From the NCBI RefSeq assembly GCF_042666875.1, contig NZ_JBHTCX010000012.1, positions 558,001 through 622,000 of the forward strand: DNA of 64,000 nt, in the 5' to 3' direction. Of the stretch, positions 49,776 through 57,992 are shown in pieces (within the stretch, counting starts at the first letter, position 1; every line of letters begins with the position of its first letter). Position numbers and translations under genes: made by a program. Source of the DNA: Brachybacterium sp042666875. GTDB taxonomy: Bacteria > Actinomycetota > Actinomycetes > Actinomycetales > Dermabacteraceae. The notes under the pieces were generated by a model. It did no database searches, was not told the origin of the DNA, and was given only the letters and a program-made list of their open reading frames with translations.

Positions 49776-50127
49776 GCGGTGCCTCCTCGTGATGGTCCTC
49801 GTGCGCGCTCGCCGGTACGGGTCAGCGTCCCGTGGGCGCAGTAGTCCGGCTCTGCGACGTGCGACGATGATCGTGCGCACGCGGGGACCATCGTGCCACT
49901 GCGGTACGACGCTGTGTCGGAATCCACAGCGGGTCGACTCGCCCGCACCCTTCTGGAGAAGGCGCCGCCTGGGGTATGCTTCCGTGGTTGCCCTGACCTC
50001 CGGGGGCCAGCGCCCCTGCGCGATCCCTGGTCACCAACTCCTGAGAAGGTTCCCGCCCTCGTGGCCGGTGAGCAGTCGCAGGGATGGGCGGGCACCCGAT
50101 CAGAATTCGACTTTTCAGGAGACGACA
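49776..50127. other. Gap between recG and rpmB
   Basis: 352 bp of divergent leader. It must contain promoters for recG and rpmB. I see a short inverted repeat CCTTCT-GG-AGAAGG (49949-49962), a -10-like TATGCT near 49974 and the AGGAGA of rpmB at about 50117. No riboswitch or small gene was recognised. Confidence 0.4.
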
Positions 50128-50322
50128 GTGGCTTCCACGTGTGACATCTGCGCCAAGGGCCCGAGCTTCGGCAAGAACGTGTCTCACTCGCATCGCCGCA
50201 CCTCGCGTCGCTGGAACCCGAACATCCAGTCCGTGCGCACTGTGATCAACGGCACCAGCAAGCGCGTGAACGTGTGCACCTCCTGCCTCAAGGCAGGCAA
50301 GGTCAGCACGCTCGGCGCCTGA
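50128..50322 (+). CDS. rpmB: 50S ribosomal protein L28, zinc-binding form
   Basis: A 64-residue L28 starting with GTG: STCDICAKGPSFGKNVSHSHRRT. Two CxxC pairs (CDIC and CTSC) show the zinc-ribbon (C+) form. Actinobacteria often also hold a zinc-free paralogue under Zur control elsewhere. The GTG is preceded by AGGAG. A strong terminator follows. Confidence 0.96.
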   Translation: MASTCDICAKGPSFGKNVSHSHRRTSRRWNPNIQSVRTVINGTSKRVNVCTSCLKAGKVSTLGA

Positions 50323-50344
50323 GCGAGACCGACTCGGACTCACC

Positions 50345-50379
50345 CGTGAGCCCCTCCCCGATTCGGGGAGGGGCTCACG
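50345..50379 (+). terminator. Terminator after rpmB
   Basis: A perfect 16-bp GC-rich stem (CGTGAGCCCCTCCCCG and complement) with a 3-base loop ATT, 22 bp after the rpmB stop. It has no T-run. Confidence 0.9.
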
Positions 50380-50521
50380 TGCGTCTGGGGGCGGCGCTCC
50401 TGTGGGGCAGCGCCCACCTGCGGCGGTGCCGGCCCCGGCCCTTGTGACGCCAGCACACTTTCTCACGACCTCCGACCGCAGCAGGAGTGCCCACTGGCTG
50501 GCGCCTTCGCGACGAGCTCTA

Positions 50522-50766
50522 TTCCTCCACAACGGCCGCTCGTCCACAATTTCGCACCGCACGTGAAATGCCCCCCAATCCATGAGACGCACCTCAGCGG
50601 CCGGGCAACCTAGCGGATTATTGCGCTTCTCGCCAGTACTGCACACATTTCCAGATGCCGCCGTTCACATCCCACCCGAACCTCTGCTCCAACACTGCCT
50701 GACCAGCACGAGTAGTCGAGCAGTGAGATATCGACCGTTCCTCCACAGGGGCCATTCGTCCACATT
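50522..50766. repeat. Paired TCCACA direct repeats in the leader of the HNH gene
   Basis: The unit TTCCTCCACA-NN-GGCC-NN-TCGTCCACA occurs at 50522-50551 and 50738-50766, same orientation, 216 bp apart, matching at 23 of 27 positions before the final bases. The 456-bp gap in which they lie (50380-50835) is AT-richer than its surroundings, especially after 50590, and has no gene I can support. Confidence 0.7.
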
Positions 50767-50808
50767 GCCTCGCTACCTTGCGGTAATTTTGGAAATGACC
50801 TGTCTTTT

Positions 50809-50826
50809 ATCGCACAAGCCTGCGAT
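50809..50826. promoter_or_regulatory. Inverted repeat overlapping the HNH promoter
   Basis: ATCGCA-CAAGCC-TGCGAT, perfect 6-bp arms with a 6-bp spacer. The right arm runs into GATACT (50824-50829), a -10 element six bases before ATG 50836. It is a likely repressor site for the HNH gene. Confidence 0.5.
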
Positions 50827-50835
50827 ACTTGGACC

Positions 50836-52617
50836 ATGACAGATGAGCGAGATGGCGTGGCCGCAGATCCTGGAGGTGCAGGTCCTGGAGGTCCGGACGA
50901 CTGCTCCAGTGCGCCCAGTGCCGACTCGCCGGCGCAGCCCGCTCCGGACGCCCGCAGCTCTCTTCCCCTCACGGCCGGCGAGGAGCAGCTCCAGATCGGT
51001 GACATCGACCTGCTCTCCGTGAACCGCGCGCTCACCGAGATCGGTACCCACGGTTCAGTCGCTCTCGATGCTCTGTCCGCTCCGGACACGATCAGCCTGC
51101 TGCTCGGAATCCAGAACCTCTCGAGTGCACTGGCCGCAGTCCAGGCCCGCACCGTGGTGCACCTGGAATCAGCCATCAAGGACGACTGCACAGCTCGCGA
51201 GGAATCACCGGCGAAGGCGGCACGCATCGCTCGCAGCGAGGCATCCCGCGCCCTGAGGAGAGCGCCCTCGACGGCAGGCCAGACGATGGCGACATGCCGC
51301 CGGCTGGTCAGATCCATGCCGGGCATCCTCACGTCGCTCTCACAGGGCAGGGTCAATGCGGAGGTCGCACACCGGGTCAGCAAGGCCACCGCCACGGCGG
51401 AACCGGAGCTGCGCACCCAGGTGGACGCCGTCCTGACCGAGCACGTGGGCAACCTCGAGGATTGTGGGCAGCGGGAATGGGCCGAGGAGACCCAGCGCGT
51501 GATGCATACGCTCGACCCGGACGGCGCCGAGAAGCGCCACATCCGCGCATCGAAGAATCGCAGCCTCACCGTGCGCAATGACGATGACGGGATGTGCCGC
51601 CTGAGCGCCAAGCTGCCCGCGCTCGAGGGCGCCCGCATACGCAAGGGCCTCTCCCTCGCCGCGGAGAAGGCCCGGGCCGAGGGTGACCGGCGCGGACACC
51701 AGCAGATCATGGCCGATCTGATGGCCGATACGCTCCTGGGGCGGGGCGACGGCGTCGATCCCACCACGCTCGATATCGGCGTCATCATCACCGACCGCTC
51801 GCTCTTCGCACCCGGACACGCCGATGCCGCCACCATCGAGGGCTATGGGCCCGTGCCGTTCGAGCACATCCGGGACGAGATGCGAAATGCCATGACCGGC
51901 GAGGACGACGCCGAGCTTGCACTGACGCTGCGCCGGCTCTATACCGATCCCGACTCCGGTGAGCTCGTCGCCGTCGAGTCCCGGTCCCGGGCCTTCCCAC
52001 CGGCGCTCTCGCGCTTCATCAGGTGGAGCCACCAGACGTGCCGTGCTCCGCACTGCAATGCCGATATCCGTCAGAACGACCACATCATTCCGCACGCGGA
52101 GGGTGGGCCGACGTCACTGGCGAACGCCAACGGGCTCTGCGCCGGGGACAACCAGAAGGAGAAGGCCGGGGAGACCGTCCGCGTGATCACCGACTCCGAC
52201 GGCAGCCGGAGAACGGTCGAATGGACGACTCGCTACGGCCAGAAGGCGCGTCGCGGTGCGACGAATCTCGACCCGGTGGGCACCGCTGCTCACCGACGGC
52301 GACGGTCTCCCCCGCCGGCCGACCAGACCGGCGAGGACGAGGAGCCGGAACTGCACGGGATCTTCCACCGCAGCCTCGACCGTGCCGCGAGACACGCTCT
52401 GTCGACCAGGAACCCCCGCTCGCAACTCTTCACGCAGCCGCACTGCCGACACTGGCATTTCCGAGCCCACACGAACTACATTCTCGACCCCGCGGCCACC
52501 GTGAGCTCGGAAGCACTTGCCGGTCTCTTGGAGTCTCGAGGCGCACCCGGTCCGGCCGACACGGCGCAATCGGCCGACGTGCGGAAACCGGGCGATGAGC
52601 CTGAAGCGGTCGACTAG
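50836..52617 (+). CDS. DUF222 and HNH endonuclease domain protein
   Basis: A 593-residue protein of a class abundant in Actinobacteria. The DUF222 part lies at about 60-370 with helical segments (RCMAT-type ATCRRLVRSMPGILTSLSQGRVNAEVAHRVSKAT). The HNH nuclease is at about 395-440: CRAPHCNADIRQNDHIIPH, then GGPTSLANANGLC and the final N..K. The zinc/DNA-binding residues are intact. Its substrate and biological role are not established; copies are multiple in many genomes and may be mobile. It has a Pro/Gly-rich N-terminus and no signal peptide. Confidence 0.88.
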   Translation: MTDERDGVAADPGGAGPGGPDDCSSAPSADSPAQPAPDARSSLPLTAGEEQLQIGDIDLLSVNRALTEIGTHGSVALDALSAPDTISLLLGIQNLSSALAAVQARTVVHLESAIKDDCTAREESPAKAARIARSEASRALRRAPSTAGQTMATCRRLVRSMPGILTSLSQGRVNAEVAHRVSKATATAEPELRTQVDAVLTEHVGNLEDCGQREWAEETQRVMHTLDPDGAEKRHIRASKNRSLTVRNDDDGMCRLSAKLPALEGARIRKGLSLAAEKARAEGDRRGHQQIMADLMADTLLGRGDGVDPTTLDIGVIITDRSLFAPGHADAATIEGYGPVPFEHIRDEMRNAMTGEDDAELALTLRRLYTDPDSGELVAVESRSRAFPPALSRFIRWSHQTCRAPHCNADIRQNDHIIPHAEGGPTSLANANGLCAGDNQKEKAGETVRVITDSDGSRRTVEWTTRYGQKARRGATNLDPVGTAAHRRRRSPPPADQTGEDEEPELHGIFHRSLDRAARHALSTRNPRSQLFTQPHCRHWHFRAHTNYILDPAATVSSEALAGLLESRGAPGPADTAQSADVRKPGDEPEAVD

Positions 52618-52659
52618 CGGAAACCGGTCAGCAAGGGGCCAACTCGAGCAGGTCCCGGT

Positions 52660-52733
52660 GCCAGCGAGAGGCGGCGCAGCCAGAGCCAGCGAGAGCAGCA
52701 GCCAGCGAGAGCAACTGCCAGCGCCAGCGAGAG
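52660..52733. repeat. GCCAGCGAGAG short repeats
   Basis: Four exact 11-mers GCCAGCGAGAG at 52660, 52685, 52701 and 52723, with irregular spacing of 16-25 bp and additional partial copies. They fill the space after the HNH gene stop and before a terminator. Confidence 0.85.
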
Positions 52734-52755
52734 CCTGCTCGTGTCACCGCCGACA

Positions 52756-52784
52756 GCGCGGGGCCCGGGCTCCGGGCCCCGCGC
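52756..52784. terminator. Bidirectional terminator between HNH and alcohol dehydrogenase genes
   Basis: A perfect 13-bp GC stem (GCGCGGGGCCCGG and complement) around a 3-base loop GCT, lying in the convergent gap and usable from both sides. The gap 52618-52798 is otherwise filled by the 11-bp repeats. Confidence 0.85.
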
Positions 52785-52798
52785 GACTCAGACAGTGC

Positions 52799-53881
52799 TC
52801 AGACCGCGGCGGGCTCGACGTCCGCGAAGGTCGCGGTATCGATGACCGCCCGGAAGTACACCTCACCGGCGACGACGCGCTCGTAGGTCGCATCGACCTC
52901 CTCGACGCCGACGGTCTCGATCTGCGCGGCAATGCCGTGCTCGGCGCAGAAGTCGAGCATCTCCTGGGTCTCGGCGATGCCACCGATATTGGAACCGGCC
53001 AGGGTCTTCCGGCCACCGATCACCGAGCCGAAGCTCAGCGACTGGCGATTCGGGGGAAGTCCGACCACAGCCATCACACCGCGCGGCTTCAGCAGGCCGA
53101 GGTACGCATCGACCGGAATGTCCGCACTGATCGTATTCAGGATGAGGTCGAACTCGCCGCGGTGATCCTCGAAGAAGCCGTCCTCGGAGGTGGCCAGCAT
53201 CTGGCTCGCCCCGAGATCGATCGCCAGCTGCTCCTTCTTGCGCGAACGCGACAGCACGGTGACGTCGGCGCCCATGGCCGCAGCAATCTGGACGCCCATG
53301 TGCCCCAGTCCACCGAGACCCAGCACGGCGACCTTCTTGGCAGCTCCGTCCTTCGTCTCGGCCGCGCCCCAGCGGGCCAGCGGCGAGTACGAGGTGATGC
53401 CGGCGCACAGCAGCGGCGCCGCGACGTCGAACTCGAGTCCGTCGGGGATGCGGCATACGAATCGCTGGTCGACCACGACCTTCTCCGAGTAGCCGCCCTG
53501 GGTGACGGTCCCGTCGACGTCGGTCGCGTTGTAGGTGCCGACCGCGCCCTGCAGGCAGTTCTGCTCCTCGCCGGCCCGGCACTCCTCGCACTGGCCACAG
53601 GAATCGACCATGCATCCCACGCCCACGCGGTCGCCGACCGTCCAGTCCGTCACGTTCTCGCCGACCGATTCGACGACGCCTGCGATCTCGTGGCCGACGG
53701 TGAGCGGGAAGTGTGCCTCGCCCCACTCGTTGCGGATCGTGTGGATGTCGGAGTGGCAGATCCCGGCGGACTTGATGTCGATGACCACGTCGTCCGGTCG
53801 CGGGTTGCGACGTTCGATGGTGGCGACGCGGAACGGCTGGTCGGGGCCGGTCTTCTGCAGAGCCTTGACCGTGATCGACAT
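52799..53881 (-). CDS. NAD(P)-dependent zinc alcohol dehydrogenase (cinnamyl type)
   Basis: A 360-residue medium-chain dehydrogenase of the YahK/AdhC-like cinnamyl-alcohol group. Catalytic zinc: Cys in SAGICHSDIH and His in VGHEIAG; structural zinc: CGQCEECRAGEEQNC. The Rossmann motif is VLGLGGLGHMGVQIA; the residue pattern after it (SRSRKKE) favours NADP. The GDRVGVGCMVDSC string is typical. It reduces aldehydes broadly. Start ATG 53881 follows GAAGGAG. It is monocistronic, ending at a bidirectional terminator. Confidence 0.92.
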   Translation of the reverse strand: MSITVKALQKTGPDQPFRVATIERRNPRPDDVVIDIKSAGICHSDIHTIRNEWGEAHFPLTVGHEIAGVVESVGENVTDWTVGDRVGVGCMVDSCGQCEECRAGEEQNCLQGAVGTYNATDVDGTVTQGGYSEKVVVDQRFVCRIPDGLEFDVAAPLLCAGITSYSPLARWGAAETKDGAAKKVAVLGLGGLGHMGVQIAAAMGADVTVLSRSRKKEQLAIDLGASQMLATSEDGFFEDHRGEFDLILNTISADIPVDAYLGLLKPRGVMAVVGLPPNRQSLSFGSVIGGRKTLAGSNIGGIAETQEMLDFCAEHGIAAQIETVGVEEVDATYERVVAGEVYFRAVIDTATFADVEPAAV

Positions 53882-53982
53882 GGGGTCTCCTTCGATGCTG
53901 GGGGTCGCCCGTTGGTAAGGGCGCCCTCCAGCCTATGCCGAATCGAAGGACCGACCGAACCGCTGCTTATGGCGAGTCTCCC

Positions 53983-55149
53983 TCAGGTGTGACCGTCGAA
54001 GTGGTCGAAGCCGGTCCCGGTGATCGCGGCCCCGGCCAGCAGCACACGATCCGCGCCGCCGGCGCCCGCGCCGCCGCCGGCACTGCCCGCCTGCGCGGAC
54101 ACATCGCCCTCCGCGGCGCGGACCGTCCCGATGGGACGGAAGCCGTCCGGGACCGATCCGGCCGGGAAGGTCGCGAGCATGGCATGCTCCTCTCCCCCGT
54201 GCAGCACCCACTGCCAGGGATCGGTGTCCAGATCGCGCGCCAGGTCCTCGAGCAGGGCCACATCGGGGGCGAGGGCCTCGGGGTCCAGGTCGAGCACCAC
54301 GCCCGAGGCGAGCGCGATCCGGGTACCGTCCTGGACCAGTCCGTCGGAGAGGTCCATCATCGCGCTCGCCCTGCGCCCGACGGTCCACCCCAGGGACAGA
54401 TCGGGGTCAGGTGCGTCGTGCCACCTGACCAGGTCACGGGAGGCATCGTCGAGGCGCCACCCGGCCGTCGGCCGGTCGGTGGCAGAACCTCCGGGCGTCT
54501 CCCCCGCGTCCTCGCCGCCGCCGTGGATCGTCGCCTTCGCCCTCCCGTCTCCCTCCTCGCCCTCGTCCTCGTCCTCGTCCTCGACCCGGATGCGTCCGGA
54601 GAGAACCAGGGCCAGACCGGCAGCGGAGCGTCCCAGGCGCGGGGAGCCCACGGCGATCTCGTCGCCGGGTCGCGCGCCGGAGCGCAGCACCGGAGGCTCG
54701 TTCTCCTCGAGCGCGCCAAGGGCGGTCACGGTCACGGTCAACCGGTCCGCGCGCCCGAGGTCTCCGCCGACGACGGAGACGCCATCTGCCTCGGCCCGCT
54801 GGGCGAGACCCATGGTGATCTGCTCGAAGACGCGGGCGGGCGTATCACCGGGAGCGGAGATCGCGACCACGACCGAGACGGGCTGGGCGCCCATGGCGGC
54901 GATGTCGGCGAGGTTCTGGACAGCGGCCTTGTGGCCGATCCAGCGCGGCGTGGTCGTCCTCGAGAGGAAGTCATGACCCTCCACCAGGGTGTCGGTGGTC
55001 ACGACCAGGCGTGGCGATGGCAGGCGCACCACGGCGGCATCGTCGCCCGGGCCCACCTCGGCGCGGGGGTCGGCGGAGAGATGCGGAAGCATCCGCGCCA
55101 GCAGCCCGGCCTCGCCCAGGGTGGTGTCATCGCCGTTGTCGCCGCTCAT
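53983..55149 (-). CDS. thiL: Thiamine-monophosphate kinase with acidic insert
   Basis: A 388-residue kinase that makes thiamine diphosphate from the monophosphate. GPGDDAAVV, TTDTLVEGHDF, VQNLADIAAMGAQP, GVSVVGGDLGRAD and MMDLSDGLVQDG mark an intact ThiL/PurM fold. Between about residues 187 and 240 there is an extra low-complexity stretch with VEDEDEDEGEEGDGR and Gly/Thr-rich sequence, making it about 60 residues longer than usual. Near the C-terminus another Gly/Ala run appears. CAGACT (55156-55161, minus) lies six bases before ATG 55149: leaderless. Confidence 0.92.
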   Translation of the reverse strand: MSGDNGDDTTLGEAGLLARMLPHLSADPRAEVGPGDDAAVVRLPSPRLVVTTDTLVEGHDFLSRTTTPRWIGHKAAVQNLADIAAMGAQPVSVVVAISAPGDTPARVFEQITMGLAQRAEADGVSVVGGDLGRADRLTVTVTALGALEENEPPVLRSGARPGDEIAVGSPRLGRSAAGLALVLSGRIRVEDEDEDEGEEGDGRAKATIHGGGEDAGETPGGSATDRPTAGWRLDDASRDLVRWHDAPDPDLSLGWTVGRRASAMMDLSDGLVQDGTRIALASGVVLDLDPEALAPDVALLEDLARDLDTDPWQWVLHGGEEHAMLATFPAGSVPDGFRPIGTVRAAEGDVSAQAGSAGGGAGAGGADRVLLAGAAITGTGFDHFDGHT

Positions 55150-55238
55150 GTGCCCAGTCTGCCCGAGAACCGGGAGTGACCCTGCTGCCGACGGGCCCCG
55201 CACGACTCGTCCGCAGACGACGAAGGTACCCTCGTGGG

Positions 55239-55730
55239 GTGCTTCGAACCCGACTGCCCGCCCTTGCCGCTGCGGGTCTGCTGACGCTGGGCGCCGCGTC
55301 CTGCGGCACCGTGCAGGTACCCCCGGGGCCTGCCGCCACGGACCCGGTCTGCGCAGACATCATCGTCGGCGCACCCCCGCAGGTTCTGGGCATGGACCGC
55401 ACCGAGACCTCGAGTCAGGGCACCGCGGCCTGGGGCAGCGGCGAGGACACCGTGGTGATGCGCTGCGGCGTCACCCCGCCCGGCCCCACCACCGATATCT
55501 GCACCACCCTCGAGGACGGATCCGGCGTGCAGATCGACTGGATCGTCCGCGAACTCGAGGGCGACATGTTCCTGTACACGACCTACGGGCGCGAACCCGC
55601 GATCGACATCTCGGTGCCGCGCTCGGCGGCCGGGGACCAGCCCTCTGCCGCGGCGCTTGACCTGGCACAGGTCATCAGCCGCAACATCGAAGCCACCGAC
55701 TACTGCGTCGGCCCCGGCGAGGAGGCGTGA
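55239..55730 (+). CDS. DUF3515 family lipoprotein
   Basis: A 163-residue secreted lipoprotein. The signal is MLRTRLPALAAAGLLTLGAASCG with lipobox GAASC; the mature part has the DUF3515 pattern DPVCADIIVGAPPQVLG, WGSGEDTVVMRCGV, WIVRELEGDMFLYTTYGREP and a conserved Cys near the C-terminus. Function unknown; genes of this family regularly sit beside ddl and thiL. The GTG at 55239 follows TACCCT (55227-55232) by six bases, implying a leaderless start. Confidence 0.85.
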   Translation: MLRTRLPALAAAGLLTLGAASCGTVQVPPGPAATDPVCADIIVGAPPQVLGMDRTETSSQGTAAWGSGEDTVVMRCGVTPPGPTTDICTTLEDGSGVQIDWIVRELEGDMFLYTTYGREPAIDISVPRSAAGDQPSAAALDLAQVISRNIEATDYCVGPGEEA

Positions 55731-55743
55731 GCGAGCAGCGCTG

Positions 55744-55803
55744 ACCGGGTCGCGTCAGCGCAGTCCGGGTCGCGTCAGCGCAGTCCCGGTCGCGTCAGCG
55801 CGG
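55744..55803. repeat. 20-bp tandem repeat at the 3' end of ddl
   Basis: Three 20-bp units (GGGTCGCGTCAGCGCAGTCC type). The third contains the TCA that is the ddl stop on the minus strand (55795-55797), so the end of the gene appears to have been copied outward. Confidence 0.85.
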
Positions 55804-56910
55804 TCCCAGCCGCCGGGTGCGCGCCTGCTCGATGAGGTCCGCGATCAGATCCGTGTAGCTGAGCCCCATGTTCTCCCACAGCACAGGGAACATCGAGTAC
55901 GGCGTGAAGCCGGGCATCGTGTTGACCTCATTGACGATCACGCCACCCTCCTCGGTGACGAACACGTCGACCCGGGCGAGACCCTCCAGCCCCAGCACGG
56001 TGAATGCCCGTGCCGCGACGTCGCGGACCTCCTCGAGCGTCCTCTCCGGCAGCGCGGCGGGCACATCGATGTCCACCGTGCCCTTGCCGAAGTACTTCGA
56101 CTCGTAGTCGTAGAACTCCAGATCCTCGCCGATCCGCACCTCGCCGGGCACGGTGGTGCGCGGCCGGCGACCGTCGGCCGCCTGCAGCACGCCGCACTCG
56201 ACCTCCCGGCCGACGAGGGTCTCCTCGATGAGCACCTTGGGGTCCTCGGCGAACGCCGTCTTCAGCGCCACCTCCAGTTCGGCGACCTCTCCGACGCGCG
56301 TCACCCCGAGGCTGGAGCCGGCGCGGGAGGGCTTCACGAACCACGGCAGCGGGTGCTCGCGCTGCAGCTGGGCGAGCACGCCGTCCGGGTCCGCCGCCCA
56401 GCGGTCCTCGTGGAGGACGAGCCCCGGGGCGCAGGCGATGCCCGCCGAACGCAGCACGGTCTTGGTGGCGGCCTTGTCCATGCACGTGGCCGAGGCGAGC
56501 ACGCCGCTTCCCACGTAGGGGATGTCCAGCAGCTCGAGCATGCCCTGGACCGTCCCGTCCTCCCCGTACAGCCCGTGCAGCAGCGGCAGGACCACGTCGA
56601 TCTCCGCCAGCGGCGTCACCACGTCGCCGTCGACCTGCCGCAGCAGGCTGCGCTCGCCCGGGCGGTGCCGTGCGGCGGGAAGCAGTACCTGCGGCCCGTC
56701 GGGGTCGACCTCGGGCGCACGCCCGTCGACCATGGTCCAGTGGGCAGGGTCGTCGGAGGCGCGCACCCAGTGACCCTCACGGGTGATGCCGACGGCCACC
56801 ACGTCGTAGCGATCGCGATCGATCGCGGACATGATGCCGCCCGCGGTGACGCACGAGATGCCGTGCTCGCCGCTGCGGCCGCCGAACAGGAGGGCGACGG
56901 TGGTTCTCAT
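55795..56910 (-). CDS. ddl: D-alanine--D-alanine ligase
   Basis: A 371-residue ATP-grasp enzyme making the D-Ala-D-Ala dipeptide of peptidoglycan. Motifs: VALLFGGRSGEHGISCVTA, LLHGLYGEDGTVQGMLELL, PYVGSGVLASATCMDK, and the C-terminal LARVDVFVTEEGGVIVNEVNTMPGFTPYSMFP. The residue after NTMPGFT and the Ddl-type loop suggest a D-Ala (not D-Lac) ligase; this is inference. TACCCT (56917-56922, minus), inside the end of gpsA's spacer, gives it its own leaderless promoter. It follows gpsA by 13 bp. Confidence 0.94.
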   Translation of the reverse strand: MRTTVALLFGGRSGEHGISCVTAGGIMSAIDRDRYDVVAVGITREGHWVRASDDPAHWTMVDGRAPEVDPDGPQVLLPAARHRPGERSLLRQVDGDVVTPLAEIDVVLPLLHGLYGEDGTVQGMLELLDIPYVGSGVLASATCMDKAATKTVLRSAGIACAPGLVLHEDRWAADPDGVLAQLQREHPLPWFVKPSRAGSSLGVTRVGEVAELEVALKTAFAEDPKVLIEETLVGREVECGVLQAADGRRPRTTVPGEVRIGEDLEFYDYESKYFGKGTVDIDVPAALPERTLEEVRDVAARAFTVLGLEGLARVDVFVTEEGGVIVNEVNTMPGFTPYSMFPVLWENMGLSYTDLIADLIEQARTRRLGPR

Positions 56911-56923
56911 ATGCGCAGGGTAG

Positions 56924-57934
56924 TCATTCCGGCCGGACGGATCGCGACAGCAGGGCCGTGGTGACCTGGTCTATCCGGGCTCCGTGATCGACGACATCCA
57001 CGACCGCCGCAGCGATCGGCATATCCACGTCCAGGCGCGTCGCGAGGTCCGCCACAGCGCGGGCGGTGGCGACGCCCTCGGCGGTCTGACCCACCTCGGC
57101 GACGGCCGCGTGCACGTCGAGTCCGCGACCGAGAGCCAGTCCGAGGCGATGATTGCGGCTGAGCGGCGAGGAGCAGGTGGCCACGAGGTCTCCCATCCCG
57201 GCCAGTCCCGCGAAGGTCTCCCGGCGCCCGCCGAGCGCCACGCCGAGGCGGGTGATCTCCGCGAGCCCGCGGGTGATCAGGCTCGCGGTCGTGTTGTGCC
57301 CGTGCCCCAGTCCCGCCGCGGCCCCGACCGCGATCGCCACCACGTTCTTGACGGCGCCCGCGATCTCCACCCCGGTCACGTCGGTCGAGGTATAGGCGCG
57401 CAGGTAGGGCGCCTCGCACCAGCCCGCCAGAACCCCCGCGAGCTCCTCGGACGGGGCGGCCACGACGCTCGCGCAGGGACGGCGCTCGGCGATCTCCCCC
57501 GACAGGTTCGGGCCCGACAGCACGCCGACCCGCTCCGGGTCGACACCTCCGGCGCCGACGAGGATCTCGCTGATGCGGGCGTCGGTCCCGCGCTCGATGC
57601 CCTTGGTCAGGGACAGAACCGGCACGGGAGGCAGGCCGGCGGACAGCCCGGCCTCCTCGCGCCACCCCGCGAGCGTCGCCCGCATCGACTGTGCGGGCAC
57701 AGCCACCACGATCCCGTCGGCGCCCTCGAGCGCGGCGGTGACGGATGAGGTGGCGGAGAGGGCCTGCGGGAGCTCCCGGTCACCGAGGTAGGTGCTGTTG
57801 CGGTGCTCCTCGCGGATCTCGCGGGCGACTTCCTCGCGGCGCGCCCAGAGCGTCACCTCGGCGCCGCCGTCGGCGAGGACCTGCGCGAATGTGGTGCCCC
57901 AGCTCCCGGCACCGAGGACTGCCAGACGGGTCAC
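56924..57934 (-). CDS. gpsA: NAD(P)H-dependent glycerol-3-phosphate dehydrogenase
   Basis: A 336-residue enzyme that makes sn-glycerol-3-phosphate for phospholipids. Rossmann start LAVLGAGSWGTTFAQVLADGG, the second motif VLSLTKGIERG, LSGPNLSGEIA, and the catalytic KNVVAIAVGAAAGLG and GLAEITRLG strings are present. GTG start 57934 follows GGAGGCGGTGAGG. It lies 58 bp after plsC in the same direction; the two supply successive lipid precursors. Confidence 0.94.
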   Translation of the reverse strand: MTRLAVLGAGSWGTTFAQVLADGGAEVTLWARREEVAREIREEHRNSTYLGDRELPQALSATSSVTAALEGADGIVVAVPAQSMRATLAGWREEAGLSAGLPPVPVLSLTKGIERGTDARISEILVGAGGVDPERVGVLSGPNLSGEIAERRPCASVVAAPSEELAGVLAGWCEAPYLRAYTSTDVTGVEIAGAVKNVVAIAVGAAAGLGHGHNTTASLITRGLAEITRLGVALGGRRETFAGLAGMGDLVATCSSPLSRNHRLGLALGRGLDVHAAVAEVGQTAEGVATARAVADLATRLDVDMPIAAAVVDVVDHGARIDQVTTALLSRSVRPE

Positions 57935-57992
57935 GGCTGCCTCACCGCCTCCACGGTGACCTGGCCGCCGGCGCGGACGGCCTCGATCGCCC

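Noticed and set aside
49776..50127. Riboswitch or L28 leader
   Set aside because: Only one short inverted repeat is visible and no known leader motif could be matched by eye.
50809..50826. LexA/SOS box
   Set aside because: The arms ATCGCA/TGCGAT do not match the actinobacterial TCGAAC-N4-GTTCGA consensus.
50836..52617. Intein, retron or mobile intron nuclease for the HNH gene
   Set aside because: The DUF222 partner domain and stand-alone gene match the ordinary actinobacterial DUF222-HNH class, and no reverse transcriptase or splicing motif is present.
52660..52733. Second CRISPR-like candidate of four 11-mers
   Set aside because: Repeats are too short, spacing is irregular and the spacers are themselves partial copies; no cas gene is near.
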